Of a DNA stretch of 64,000 nt, positions 22,650-35,079 are shown piece after piece. Position 1 is the first letter of the stretch, and each line of letters begins with the position of its first letter. A model generated the notes under the pieces. The model made no database searches, was not told where the DNA came from, and saw only the letters and a program-made list of their open reading frames with translations. A program made the position numbers and the translations under genes. Source of the DNA: Mesodorylaimus sp. YZB2_4 (Eukaryota; Nematoda; Enoplea; Dorylaimida; Dorylaimidae); assembly GCA_030248295.1 (NCBI GenBank), contig JASANH010000510.1, forward strand, positions 186,001 to 250,000, given 5' to 3'.

Positions 22650-22750
22650 CACCGAAAAGGTCAGCCCAGCCACAGCTCTAACCAAATGAAAGGCGAGATC
22701 AGGTTGGCTGGACTCCCTGCGACGCACCCTTGAGTGGCTTATTTTTTTCT
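22650..22750 (+). repeat. diverged TTATCAG-family terminal repeat
   Basis: CCGAAAAGGTCAGCCCAGCCAC, then GGTTGGCTGGACTCCCTGCG and CTTGAGTGG, parallel 46215-46315. No second end seen nearby. Confidence 0.45.
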
Positions 22751-22791
22751 AGTAATACTATAATATGTTTCTTTGAGAATATACACGCCGT

Positions 22792-23115
22792 TCAGGTGCA
22801 GTGCCGCGTGTATTCCCAAACAGATAGTATGTACCTACGTTCGTGGTGCGTGCACTGCATGCATGTCTGCGTTACGCAATCCTCTTCAGTCATGGCGAAG
22901 CTCACCATCGTACTCTCGAACTCACCTGTAATGCATGCCCCTGTGGTGGAACTGTTGCATATTTGCCCAGAGTCGAAATGTCCAAGGATTGATTCCCAAG
23001 GGTTTTTACCACGTACTGCATGTACACCATTGACACTATGGCTAGTTCCACCATCTACTTGCAACACAACATGAATCGACTTGTTCGTACTCTGGAGGAC
23101 ATCAATGCCATATCG
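22792..23115 (-). CDS. unrecognised open frame, possible exon
   Basis: A minus-strand frame of about 105 codons with balanced composition runs from near 23110 to a stop at 22792. It has the phrase HVVLQVDGGTSHSVNGVHAV and six cysteines in its last 60 codons. No ATG start or flanking family is convincing. It could be an exon of a secreted protein or chance. The opposite strand also has a long frame (23020-23499), so strand is uncertain. Confidence 0.18.
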   Translation of the reverse strand, partial: RYGIDVLQSTNKSIHVVLQVDGGTSHSVNGVHAVRGKNPWESILGHFDSGQICNSSTTGACITGEFESTMVSFAMTEEDCVTQTCMQCTHHERRYILSVWEYTRHCT

Positions 23116-24170
23116 TGTTGTTACTTTTACCTAGTGGAAGGAAACAGTGAGGAAGTGTCAAGGAGATTCCATCTGTCGCTATGTTATGAGCCCTGTGTGT
23201 GTAGCACCTACAAATTTACACTAAAATGGGGAATTCAGCTTCCGCAAAGCCAATATGCACATAACACTACGTATGTGTATCTCTTGGCCAAAGACAAAGA
23301 CTCAGGTGTAGTCAAATTCAAAGAGCAAGCGAAATTCTTTTTTTCCAAAGAATTTTTAAAAAAATCATCTGGCGCATTTCATATGCCGCTGCTCATCATC
23401 ATATTTTCGTATATCATAAGAGTCCGTACAACTGTATGTTCCTATCTTCATACTGGCATCAGCTCCTACAATGCTTCTCGAAATTTGCAGTGGCAATGAG
23501 TCGATGCCAGAAAACAATTTGGGACAGACAAAATGTACTTTATTTATGTATTTTACGTGGTTTCACGGCTTTACTGTACGTTTTTAGCTTTTTTTAAAAA
23601 AGATTTCTCGCGAATTTCTGCAATGCGGTTGTCAAAAATTGAATAAAAGCAATAAGAGCAAAACGAAGATATCTCGTTGATAGGACAAATTTTCTCTACC
23701 AAACTGCTATGGCTATTTATTCCAATGCCAAACACTCAAAAGCACACCAGACGGCAAGGCGCACAAGGACACGCATAATAAGTGTGCTAGCTAAAATTGC
23801 TAGAAAAATCATGATGAAGAGTTGCGAACATGCTCAAAGATTGAAAACATGGTTCCTAATGTAAACTTTCTAATGAGCCCCAATATCGCCTGATAAAATG
23901 ACGATAAGACTTGCCCCAATCCACATTTTCACTAAAAATTATGAAAAAAGGTCTCGTAGTCTGGCCTAAAAGTGGCAGACCAGACTTCAATATCGGACTG
24001 TACTTCAATTAAGCTCTAGAAAAAGAACTCTATGGCAGCAAGCACGCTGGAATATCTGGTGTAAAAAGGACATCGTTTTACCTTCGAATCCCCCTACCTT
24101 TTCGTTTTTCTTGTCCCTGTGCCATAAGTCCACTGTACCACCGTACTGGCCGTACCGTAATGCCGCGCTG
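23116..24170. other. intergenic, nothing recognised
   Basis: AT-rich. The plus-strand frame to 23499 has no recognised domain. Confidence 0.25.
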
Positions 24171-24175
24171 GAGTG

Positions 24176-24300
24176 GCACAGTACGGTACGGGTGCGGCGC
24201 TGACAGTAGGCCAGTACTTATAATTTAGTGTTGAGGTACACTTTTTGCCTCACAGGGGCCACTTGGACGTATTTATATTCTCAAATAATCAGAAAGCCTT
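24176..24300 (+). repeat. direct repeat flanking GT11 gene 3, left copy
   Basis: GGTACGGG.TGCGGCGCTGA, then CTTTTTGCCTCACAGGGGCCA and CAAATAATCAGAAAGCC, correspond in order to 26348-26515. Confidence 0.55.
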
Positions 24301-24714
24301 AGTTCTGCACTGAAGTTGGTAAGTTTTATCTGTAGGTTTAGTGTTCGTGTCTCTTACCTCCAGAGTGCAAATTCGCGTTTAGGTACGAGTAAACTATGCT
24401 ATTAGTTCTGTTTCGAAAAAGGTTTTCCAATTTGCAATCTTCTCAAATTCTTGGCTGGTATGGGTACAGCACGGCCCGTACCAACAAACCGAACGACGTC
24501 GTATTTGAATGGCCCCACAGTCTTTCCGCCCTGCTCTTTACACTGCTCTCTCTCTTCCTCGCGTCGTCGCGACAAATACTAGGCCTGTTGACAAAACGCG
24601 CCCTGATCGAGTGTGATTATTTCAGGTTCCAAATTTCGGCTACGTATGCAAGGTTTTTGTTTAATTTGTCACCAGAAACGGAAACTTGGTGATCATTGCC
24701 TCAGGGCTGGCCAG

Positions 24715-26008
24715 ATGGAGCGCACGCAAATCGTTTCAAGCAACTCTCCGAAACAGAAGATTATCTCAACTACGTCCTTTCGGCGATTTAATGCAACGTC
24801 TAGTGGTAAATGTCGCACGCTTCTTGCTCTAGCTTTGCTAACGGGTATTATTCTTACATTTTTCGCCTTTTCTAATATTACTCCGAACGAATATTTCGCG
24901 ATCTTTATTCCGTTGAGTCTCTCACAAAGGACTGTAAGTACAAATCGCTATCAGCAAAAAATGATGCAAAAAATGTTTCCGTTTTTTTTAGCTGCCGAGT
25001 AACGCAGCGAAAATAGGGATTGTTTCAGACCCTGTGATTCCGATTACCAGAACCAGTCCTGCATCCAGTCCCATCTCACCCAAATCTCCGACTTGTGGAC
25101 ATTTAGTACGGTCATTATGGGATGGTCGTCTTGGAAGCCAGATGTTCGTTTATGCGTCCTTTTATGGGATGGTGAAAGAGCAAGAAATGCAAGGAGCCAA
25201 CAAGACGGCTTATATTCAAGTTTCCCAGATTCCATCTTCTCTGGATTATGTTTTCGAGAATTTAACAATCCCTCGGAAAATTCTCCATGATTCTTTTCTA
25301 ACATCAAAAAATTTCACAACTCTAAATGAAAAGAAATGCTGCACTTATGATGACACTGGATTGAAAGATCTGCGATGCGACGGGAAAAATTATTATATCC
25401 GAGGGTACCGAACGAATATTCTGTATTTTTCAAAATTTTCTGATCAAATTAAACGAGAATTTCAATTCAAGCAACATATTCGAGAAAAAGCTTGCGAAAT
25501 GCTAAAAAAAACTTTGGCCAACAATAATTTGAATCGCAGTAATTCCATTTTGGTCGGTGTACATATGCGACGAGGCGATTTTCTCGTACCGTACATAATG
25601 AAACGCGGTCACTGGCCCGCAAATAAAACTTACCTAAAAAAATCTGTCGGATTTTTTGAAACTGTATTTCTTAACTTAAGAAATACACAAAATTTAAGTT
25701 TAGTTTTTCTCATATTTGGAAACGATTATGAGTGGAACAGGAACGCCACAAAATCGATCATTCTGAAACATCCGAATCGCACCCGACTGATTTCGATGAA
25801 CTCAGAAAACTCTGAGCCAGCTGTTGATTTGTACGCTATGAGCATGTGCGATCATATGATCATCTCGACGGGCACATTCGGCTGGTGGGCTGGATTTTTT
25901 AGTCCAGGATTGGTTACGTATCAAAAGGAATTCGCGAGGCCCGGATCAAGCTTGTATGATGAGTTCAACGTGGAAGAATTTTTTCCTGAATCGTGGATTG
26001 GATTGTGA
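24715..26008 (+). CDS. GT11 alpha-1,2-fucosyltransferase-like protein, gene 3 (two exons)
   Basis: Exon 1 is 24715-24933 and exon 2 is 24992-26008, giving about 411 residues. The start at 24715 (MERTQIV) is the first ATG giving a short basic cytoplasmic tail before the anchor LLALALLTGIILTFFAF. An in-frame ATG at 24646 or an upstream exon (acceptor-like TTATTTCAG at 24625) is also possible. Exon 1 ends ACT|GTAAGT and the 58-base intron ends TTTTTTTAG. Position and phase 0 are the same as in GT11 gene 2. Catalytic hallmarks: WDGRLGSQMF, a VHMRRGDF variant of the donor motif, CDHMIISTGTFGWW, and FPESWIGL at the end. Predicted Golgi fucosyltransferase. It lies between direct repeats. Confidence 0.85.
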
Positions 26009-26347
26009 AATGGCAAGTGCTAAAAATTTTACTGTAGCGGCGGGATTTGTGTTTTGGATTTGGTCAGTGAAGAATTTGATCGTTGTCCTAGTCCTTTGGT
26101 GATGGGTTCTAGTTCCCAAGCACCCTGTATGGCGTGATATGCGCTCCGGCTTGCTCCATATAAACTCTTTTAAGAAATGTAATGAGATAAGGAGTTTTAG
26201 AAATAGTAGAAATGAACTTTTAAATCTGGTACCTGCTTGTACTCAGGGGACAGGAGCTGACATCGCTCCCTGGCACTGATCCCATGTAGCTTGATCGAGC
26301 AAGCTAACTAAGAAGCCAGGCTCGACCGTATCACCATACATGGGATG

Positions 26348-26515
26348 GTTCGGTACGGGTACGGCACTGAATTCTTGACCATTATATGGTCAGTATGGCC
26401 GGTATGGCCATACCGACTTTTATAATGATCTGTATGATAATTTGGTGTCGGCGTACATTTTTTGCTTCACAGGGGCCATTGGAACATATTTAAATTCCCA
26501 AATAGTCAGAAAGCC
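26348..26515 (+). repeat. direct repeat flanking GT11 gene 3, right copy
   Basis: Carries CGGTACGGGTACGGCACTGA, CACAGGGGCCATTGGA and AAATAGTCAGAAAGCC in the same order and orientation as 24176-24300. GGTACGG/CCGTACC words continue to about 26640. Confidence 0.55.
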
Positions 26516-26639
26516 ATCGTCCAGTATCAAACCGAACTTTTTAAAAAAAATTAATTTCTAGTTGGTTGGTACGGTACGGGCCGTACCAGGCCTCAGGTAC
26601 GGGTATGGTCATAAAAGTCGGTACGGTCGACTCGACCGA

Positions 26640-27290
26640 CTTCGAAAGCCAGCTATTCTGTCTGAGGACTGACTGCTGTTTAGTAGCCCGTTCTCAGAGC
26701 GCGAACTGCTCTGATAGTACGGCCTCGTATGTCCGTTGGCTCTGGATGACTCACCCAGCTGTTACGTTCATACACCATCTTGAGGACCACGTATGTTCTG
26801 TCTTTCGGCCTGTTCACTCTTCTTCAATAAGCCATCGTAACATTCGCAACTCAACCCAGCTGAACATTTGCACGACGTCCTTCTTTAATAAAACATTTTC
26901 AATATTACGCCCCCTTATCTGAAAAAGGAATAAACAGAAAAAATTTTCAAATTTTGTGTGCGAACAATGGCGGTTATGACAAAAGAGTGCAACTGAACGT
27001 GCGCACGTTTTTTACGTGATCCGACGCGTTGCATGCAGTCAGACATCGTGGGACATCCCTTCTACGCTGGTATTCTTCTGTCGAGGGACCACCCCCCGCA
27101 CCTCGTGTTCTTATCTACCGTCGACGTCAAGTGAAATCGGCCTCGAGGTTTTTAGGCCTTTCATCTGCTAGAGCTCGCGATTGTTGCAAATGACGACGGC
27201 TTTTTAATTTGACTTTAACGTGGCCCAAAAATTATTTTGACTCTGACTTTGACGGGCGAAACACGCTTGATTCCCAGATTCCCTAAAATA
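26640..27290. other. intergenic, nothing recognised
   Basis: One 118-codon frame on the plus strand (26566-26922) lacks a recognisable domain and overlaps the GGTACGG repeat. Confidence 0.3.
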
Positions 27291-27294
27291 TAGG

Positions 27295-27510
27295 TTCCAC
27301 CATGGATTCCTTTGCAAATCTCTATCCCTCCATGGAGATCCACACCGCTGTCCACATGGAATCCACCATGGAACAGCTGGTTTCCCACGTGGATCCTCAA
27401 TGGAAATGACGAATATCCGCCTGGATCCAACGAAGAACTATGGGGAATCCACATGGAATTGGTAACATTCCGTTTGGATCCATGGTGGTGCTCCCTGTTT
27501 CCATCTCCAC
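27295..27510. repeat. GGATCC/TGGAATCCA-rich palindromic patch 3
   Basis: Contains CATGGAATCCACCATGGAA, CCACGTGGATCC, ATCCACATGGAATT and TTTGGATCCATGG. Confidence 0.55.
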
Positions 27511-29080
27511 TCCTTCCTGCAGAAATTTGTATTCTGGACAAAAAAATCGTTTACTTTGCTTCCATGTAAACAAGCATCTAAATAAGACTAGATAGCACAT
27601 AACCTTGAATAAAACTCGAAGCATATATAAGACCAACCACCAGAGTCAAGTTATAGCTATGCATAAAATCGGTTCACAAAACTTTTGAGTGCACTTACAG
27701 ACGAAAGTGTGAAAAATTCATTGTCTGGACAGTCTAAATGCTTCTTCGCTATGGCCAGTAAGTGTTCACGCCGTTAGGTCTAGCGCTGCCGATTGTAATT
27801 ACCTGGCCCAGTGAGTTCTGATCATAAGCTTCCGAACGTTGACCTCGTCCGTTAAAGAACTCTGCAAGCAAACACTATCAGCACTGAGAAATCTAAAGAA
27901 CTCACTCTAAGCCTTACTGCATTGTATGCCGGCATTGACAGAGTCCCAGCATAACATTGACGAATCAAATATTGGGCACGAATCCCCACGCCACGAGCTC
28001 TGTTAGTCTAAAAATATATGAGCTATAAATTAGAAATGCTGATTGAGTGTTGTGAATGTATCGGATAAGGATTCCTCTCTGATGCAAGCCCAGTTTTGAA
28101 GAAGGCAGAGTGACATATCGGCCTGCAAAGATTATCTCGGCAAGGGATGGATCAGTTCCCAAACCCGATGAGTTCAATTCCCTTTTTTCTCTCATTTTCC
28201 CAACTTTTCCAGTGTTATATGACCCTGATGGAAGGTGACGTCTGAAAATGTGTTAAGGTGAACCAGCATTGTTTGGCCGATTCAATTTTTTGGACCTGTT
28301 TGCAAGTTTGTTTTAGTTTTTGCATACAGTAAACATATTTAAAAAAAGCTGTGAAATTATCCTTGCATTAATATAAAGCCTCGACTCTAAAAATTTTAGG
28401 GATAGACCTTCATGTTGCGGCAAAGCTTATGGACAAAGTCCAACCCAGCACTTGAAATTACAACTACACCACCTAGGCCGATTTTGCGCGTAGGACCCCA
28501 GTCAAGACTTACTTTTGCCAAGAAGATAACGCCCATAAATGACAACCGCAAAAAACGCCGAGCTAGCTGTGAAATAATATTGTACTACTGTAATTCAAGA
28601 CAGGATCGAAATCGAACTTATCGGATGCCGGAAATCGACACCTTTGAGCAGAACTTTCATGTTCCGTTTCAGAAATTTCATTCGATTCATCGAACTATAT
28701 ACCGAGTCGAATTCGCGCAGCCTGAAAAAAGAATTCAGGTCTCAAGGTAAAAGTAGACCATCAGAAATTTCGGCCTGCAGTGTACTTTACCTTCTTACAG
28801 CCGTCACAGATCTTGGCTCGGTGAATAACTTTCGCTTTTTTGTTGGTGTCCTGGCTGCAAACTGCACTTTCAAAATTAGGATCAGGAAATAATATTCGAA
28901 CACGATTCCTTGAATATGTACCTACATCTTTTTAAACCGATTTAGTACTAAAAGAAAGAAACTTATTGTGATATGTACATACCGTCGAACTTGCAAAAAG
29001 GTACCAAAGCTGGTTGAAAACATGGCGCACGAATATCACAAAAGGTGTGGGGTATCGTGGGGGGGCGGGTCACCTTCTTG
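27511..29080. other. intergenic, nothing recognised
   Basis: Frames of 76-112 codons without recognisable domains. Confidence 0.3.
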
Positions 29081-29690
29081 GTACTAAATAAAAAGCTGGA
29101 AAAGAATAATATCACCAAAATTTCTTAAAAATTTTTTTAAATAAAAATGGCGCTCAATTATTAACCTATTCGTTTCGATATAAAAGAAAATGAAAAGGAG
29201 GAGAGCCGAATACAATCCCCCCCCCCCCTTCCACCCCGCCACACGAAACCTCACCAAAATCCAAACCAAAGGCTGAAAACAAAAAAAAATCTCACACCCA
29301 TCATGCATCGAACAAAAACAATTATTAACAAAGAATACAAAAAAACAAAGAACATACACAATCTAATTCAATAAAAAAAAAAAAATAAAGAAAAAAACAA
29401 AAAAAAAAAAAAGAAAAAACAGAAATGCCAATCTGAATTAGTACGCACAAAACCAAAAACTACACAACACGCTACGCTTTCCTTTCCACATTACAAAATG
29501 TAGCAAAACAAAATAAATTAATTAAACTCACCCGACCTCGCTCTTCTCACCCTTCGTTCCACCCACCCGCCCGCCCCCCTCCCTCCCTCCATTCCCCAAC
29601 CCGTCACCTTCCTTCCCCCCCGCCCTTCAGATCAAACAACCGTCCACCTTGTTGGTCTCCCCCCCCCCCCCCCCCCCCCCCCCTACTGTA
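29080..29690. repeat. A/C-rich strand-asymmetric low-complexity tract
   Basis: The plus strand is dominated by A and C, with little G or T for about 500 bases. It includes A-runs (29370-29415) and C-runs (29217-29228, 29660-29682). No gene or tandem unit recognised. Confidence 0.6.
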
Positions 29691-30025
29691 GCTTCTTCTC
29701 CTTATACTTGCTCTTCGCTCTAACTAGTAACGATTCTGTAAAATACAAGAGGTGTTCGCAAGGGGAGAAATATCACAGCGCTCTGGTAGTACCTGAGTGC
29801 ATAGGTACTGTCGTGACTGGAACTGAACTGATCGAACTGTTGCCAACTGGTGTTCTGATCATGCTTGTCCATAACTGATGCACGAAGACTGCCAACAATA
29901 GGGAATTACGAAGAAGTGTAATGAGATCGCCAACTGTCCGCCCGGCTTGACCAGGGCAAAAGGTCGAATAGGGCCGAAGTGAACGGAGTGAGTGTTTTCG
30001 GCTGGACTCAAGCGTACACAGGGCA

Positions 30026-30140
30026 TTCGGACACTTCGTCCCCGCCATTTCGTCCCCGCCTTTCCGTCCCTGCCGTTTCGTCCCTGGCCATTTCGTCCCC
30101 GGCCTTTTTCGCCCCTGACCCACTTCGTCCCCGGCCAACA
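30026..30140 (+). repeat. minisatellite of TTTCGTCCCCGCC-type units
   Basis: Seven or so imperfect units of about 15-16 bases (CACTTCGTCCCCGCCA, TTTCGTCCCCGCC, TTTCCGTCCCTGCCG, TTTCGTCCCTGGCCA and so on). Confidence 0.7.
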
Positions 30141-32100
30141 TACGAGTATAAATAACCTCAGTGCTCTGCTGCAATGACTTTGTTATTGTTTCGAACTCAT
30201 TGTCAGTTTTACGGTGGGTGTTTTCTCATAAAATTTCTTCTAATATTTGTGCGTTGGCCTCTCTCAGTCGTCACGAAAATGGCGGACAGTGTCGTTTCAG
30301 TTCGTAACAAACGGAAACTGATCCATGAAAACCACGTCTTGTCCTGTCTTTCCCTTCTCTGTGATATCCCAATAGACACAGCAGGTGTATGCTCCTGCTT
30401 TCTCTGTAGACCGTTGCTGATACTCGATGCTTGATGCCTTCAGGGTTCGTGATGTATTCTTCACTTCGGTCAGCATTTGCTAAGAATGCTCTCGCAGCAG
30501 CGAAGGGGTCATAAGGGATTTAGACTCCGCCTCCTCCACTGATCACTTTCCCATCGATCGGACCCGATCAGACAATCACCGAACGCCGTTTCCATTCATT
30601 CCACCACCTGGGCAACGAGGGACCAACTGGGCAGCGAGCGTTCCCCCTAGCGGGAGAATCGCCCTCGAAGGCGTCCTGCCACAGATGGACTGATCGCTGG
30701 GCACCATCATATTTTTCTGGCAGGGAATACTGCATTCTCGCCACTCCTCACTGGCCTCGCAGCCTACTACGTATGGTACGTTCCCGCCACTTCACACTGC
30801 CCTCGCTGGTCCACCGCACTTTTGACACTTTACACTGTCTCGCGGCCAATACATATAATCGCGCTGCTGGCCGTACCTCGTCATTCCGATTGACTGCTCG
30901 TTCACGAATGATGGTCTTGACTGCACAAATGTGGGTCTTGTTGCCCACGCCTGTCAGTCCGTTGCCATCGCCAGTGAGCCAGTTGCCAGCGAATGTGGGT
31001 CTTGTTGCCCACGCCGGCTGGTCTCGTTGCAGTCGCCCACGAATGTTGGTCTCGACCAACGCCAGATGGGTCTGTGTATCGGAATGGCTGCGATGTGACG
31101 ACCTCCCCGTGGTGCAGCTGGAAACTGGTCTCCCGATCAGGCCAACGTCACGCAAGAAAGAAGAATCGACGAAGCGGCAATTGGATCGAAAGTCGAATTC
31201 AACGGGCGATGGATGAGACCAAGGGTAAGCATGGTTTACTCAGCAGACTGACTTCTCGTGCCTTAACTTTCAGGCCCGACTTCCGATGCGAGTGGCACAT
31301 AGCTGGATGAAGATGGTCTTGTTGGATTGATCTCCAAAGTGCTGGTCGACAATCAAGGGCTCGGTGAAGTAAGTTTGGTCTCTTCCGCTCCCTTGTCGCT
31401 CCTAACTTGTAGCTTGCTTTTCAGGTATCGAAGCTCAAGTCCCAACTCATTGGTGCGTCACGATGAGAACCTGAGCAGTCAAGCAGCGAATACTCGTACA
31501 GACAAGACTGAACCTACATGGCCAAACGAAACGATAAATCGAGCTCCAACTCTGCCGTCGACCATTAGGCATTTTGGTTGGACGGAGTTGCGATCGTCGG
31601 TGTGACATTCAGAGTGATCTTAATTGTGGCAACATATATATATCGTGTCATTGCTTGTATTGATCGCTGCCGTGTACGAAGTATTGGGTTCCTAGGAGAA
31701 GGGTGGGTCATGGGAGCGACGAGAAAACGATTATATGCCTTCAGAAGCGCGTTACCTCAAAAACAAGCAGGCCTACCCTCGTGAGCGAAAAACCAAGGTA
31801 TTCGCGGCTGTTGGCAGTTCAAACGAATCCTGGCCCTCTCCTGTCAGTTGTCGATGAACATCAGGCGGCGCGGTCGGTACCGACACCAGAACCTCAGCGA
31901 CCTTCCCCCTATCATATACAGTACGTCTTATAAAAAGGGTTTTTTTGCGACCTACAGTACTCGTCGTGGAGCTGTCCACAAGGGCACAGAAATAAGCTCT
32001 GTACGTTGCTGCTTTACGGCTTTATAGTGACAGCGCAGTGAGTGGTCATTCGAACCAGCAAGACCGGTGTAGGTACCCCGTACAGAGGGTGGACACCACC
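30141..32100. other. repeat-rich intergenic DNA
   Basis: 30930-31060 contains imperfect repeats of TGTGGGTCTTGTTGCCCACGCC. Open frames up to 147 codons exist on both strands but overlap each other and show no domain. Confidence 0.3.
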
Positions 32101-32102
32101 CT

Positions 32103-32225
32103 ATTTTAACACAGCAATGCGCGCAGGCATGGCACTCGAGGGTGAAGAAACGCATCATCGCGATCAGCCGTGAATCGAGCTCGCGCCGCCGAGTGTTCAC
32201 CTAGCTTGAGAGGCAGACGCGTAAT
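32103..32225 (-). repeat. tRNA-derived SINE, inverted diverged copy
   Basis: The reverse complement contains GCGTCTGCCTCTCAAGCTAGGTG and TTCACCCTCGAGTGC, matching segments of 2262-2370 in the same order. Confidence 0.45.
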
Positions 32226-32619
32226 CCTAAATGCACAACGCAAGCTAGTAAAGGCACCAGGACAACTCTTGCTAGCAGCTTTCGACTGCTGCTTCTGCAG
32301 ATTGCACCAAAGTGGGGTGAGGAATGTCCGCAAATAACAAGACCACGCACACAGCCGAAGGGCTTTCCCTTCGGAGTGTGTGGAATGAGTGAGACTGTGT
32401 ACACTTGCAGTTGTTTGTTTGTATTTTTGGACCCATCCTGGTGGGTCCAAGGGAGGGTCGATTTTTGGCCCTTTACCCGTGGGCTGGGGGGGGGGCTTGT
32501 TAAATGACCCTAACTTGCTATCGACTAGGGTCAATCCGGGATGCATGTCAGGCAAGGGCGCGTGTTAGTCGCTACCCCGCGATGTTGGCGGTTACCCCCC
32601 GGAGCAACCACACCCAGCG

Positions 32620-32850
32620 ACGGGACTTGGATTCGAGAGGCTCCCGCCCCGTAAGGCCTCTCCTCGTTTATCGACCCCGGGTATGCAGTGTGAGTCACCC
32701 ATCGCCAGGCGTGCAAGGCGCAGAGAGAACTTATAATAAGATTGGATTCAAGGGCCACCCGCCCCATAAGGCCTGTCCATGTTTATCGACCCCTGAGGGA
32801 TGGAGGGTAGATCACCTACTGCCAGGCGTGCAAGGCGCAGGAGAACTTCA
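32620..32850 (+). repeat. two-unit tandem duplication of about 115 bases
   Basis: Unit 1 (about 32622-32735) and unit 2 (about 32738-32850) share TTGGATTC.A..GGC..CCCGCCCC.TAAGGCCT, GTTTATCGACCCC and CGCCAGGCGTGCAAGGCGCAG. Confidence 0.65.
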
Positions 32851-32854
32851 CCAA

Positions 32855-32955
32855 GTTCTCAGACGGGCAGAGTTGAACTCAGGGCCGACCGGTTTCCAGC
32901 TCCGCCAAGCAATTTGTGACACACGCCCTTGACCGCTACACCACCCAGGCGGCAC
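32855..32955 (-). repeat. tRNA-like SINE head (Leu/Ser-like)
   Basis: On the minus strand the sequence begins GCCGCCTGGGTGGTGTAGCGG, with an A box GTGGTGTAGCGGTCA. After a long variable arm comes a B box GAGTTCAACTCTG. The 3' acceptor strand does not pair with the 5' GCCGCCT, so it is not a functional tRNA. It is likely the head of the repeat that includes the tandem duplication beside it. Confidence 0.5.
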
Positions 32956-35078
32956 TTGCAGTTATTGCTTGGTTTCTGTTGAGCAGGAGAGAATAGACAG
33001 TGGAACACAACACCGACAGGCCTGGACTTCACTTTTGACCTAGTCTTCCAGCGTGAAATACAATCTGACCAGTCCTAGGCTAGTCAGAGCCTCGCTCGCA
33101 GCGGACATGCGCGGCCTAATTGTAAACTGGTGCCCCCGAATTTGAAGGTCCTTGAGCTTGCCTGACCAGTATACTAGACACGAGGGTGGCGTGGACTGCG
33201 TGGGATCGTCTGTTGGCTGTCTCGTCTCTAACACAGTGGGTCCAAGGGTCGGTCAAGGCGACGGTATGGACTTGGTAGATGGAGGTATGGTTCGTTGTCT
33301 GACTCTGTACAGATACGGCAGCCATGTGTGCATCCATCATGGCAGCCATCATACCCTCATACCATGCTGCCTTTAGCCTTTATTGCCCTTCTGAATTCTT
33401 ATCGCCTGACTTTTCATACACATTTTCGATGTACCCGTATTGCCACTGGAAAAAATGGATACTCTGCAGCCACAATCTCTTTCGATTCATCACTTGCACA
33501 GATAAGCGTGCTAAATGTAGTTATAACTTGTACTTTGTCATCCCACTCATCCCCACCAACAAACACAGCCACTTCTGATCAGGGTGCTTACTCACATTCT
33601 ACACAGGCATATCCGCACTAGTTCACATTCAATATGACACACGCAGAAAAGGCAGGTAAGAAACGAGCAATTACGTCACTACAGAGCACTCACACTCACG
33701 TCAGTCCTGCATACCAGATGATAAAAAACGAAGGTGAAACACAGCTTGGCATGCAATAACGTGGACAAGTACATATGTACATAGGTGTTGCGGTCGATCG
33801 GATGTTGGGAGAAAGAACCTGCAAGCAAAGTAAAAACCATATCGTAGGACTTCGCCGCCAACTTGAGCAGAACTCATTTCGCCATTTTGTGCCTCACAAA
33901 TAAAACCGTATGGCGGGGGGGGGGGCGTGACAACTACCCTCAGTGCGTCTCCCTTTGGGGTCCCTCCACAAAATGAATGCCTCGCTTTGTACCATTGCGG
34001 GCGGGCCCTATACAATGCGGGTGCCCTACAGACGAGACTGTCCACTGGTTCGGCTTACGACTTTCCACTCGGAGCACCTCGACGGCACCAGGTTCTGTGC
34101 CCCACTCAGGCAATGGATCAGGGAGAAATAAAAAGGAAAACACACCCACTGAAACACAAGGAAGAAACTTTTACAAGGCCACTGCCTAAAAAAGGATGTT
34201 ACTAATCGTGAGCCAGCTGTTACGCCTGACGATAATGTGAACCCATATGACACTAGGAGGTGCAGCATGCAAGAAATGTTGAAATTACAGTACCTTGTTT
34301 CCGTTTTTTCTACAGTTCCTATACTATACGGTCGGTCGCCGAGTAACTCCACGCCAAGCTTCAATGTTTTCGATCACGGGTCCTAAAATCAGTCCAATTA
34401 CTTTTAGTAAAACATAAAGGCAACCAAGGTCCATGGAAAGAAAGGCTTACTGATTTCGTTTTGTGGCTTCCTTTTCACTGCAGGTTTTTTTACGATTGTT
34501 GTCTTGATTTAGCAGCGACTGGGAACACTTCCCAAATAAGAGCTGCGCTCAAGACTCGTATTATCTACGTACACTTGGCCAGCCGATTGATCGGCAGATC
34601 GAGCAGCCGAGTCTCACAATGAAAAGGTCACTGGACCCGGACCCGAAAGCTGGAGGGGGGGGGGGCACAACACGAAATTCCTTTTTTTACCTTTTTTTGA
34701 AGCAGAGCAGCATTTTTAGACATTGGCCACCAAAAAACCCCGTAAGCCATACGGATCAGATCCGTATGGCGTATTTTCATGGTCCCTTAATCACCTAAAT
34801 TTCCACTCAAAGGCCTACGATGCAAGGACCCGGCATTTTTGCTGAAAATTACAGTATTTACTAGAACCCGGAGCCGAAACTAAATGATCATAATTATCTG
34901 CACGTTTTGCTGATGCAAGAGACACGCTACATAAATGTTTGATTTCAAACGTAGAGACATTAAAGCGCGGAAATCATTAGATATACAGTAGGCCAAACCA
35001 TGATATTCCTATTACCCTCCGGGTCACAGGAGAAACTAGGTCCATCTACCTACGAAGATATCTCGACTCCCCATACGG
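32956..35078. other. intergenic, nothing recognised
   Basis: Overlapping frames of 60-114 codons with no domain. A phrase near 34575-34605 (CCGATTGATCGGCAGATCGAGCAGCCGA) resembles the interior of the element at 35080-35420. Confidence 0.3.
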
Positions 35079-35079
35079 T

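Noticed and set aside
23020..23499. 159-codon plus-strand frame
   Set aside because: Starts at a non-credible position, has no recognisable domain and is overlapped by a minus-strand frame with more protein-like composition.
30748..31216. Overlapping 135- and 147-codon frames on opposite strands
   Set aside because: They mirror each other over a repeat-rich GC-balanced stretch. No domain, start context or splice evidence.
32855..32955. Functional tRNA-Leu/Ser on the minus strand
   Set aside because: A and B boxes are present, but the acceptor stem does not pair and the sequence continues into a repeat, so a SINE head is more likely.
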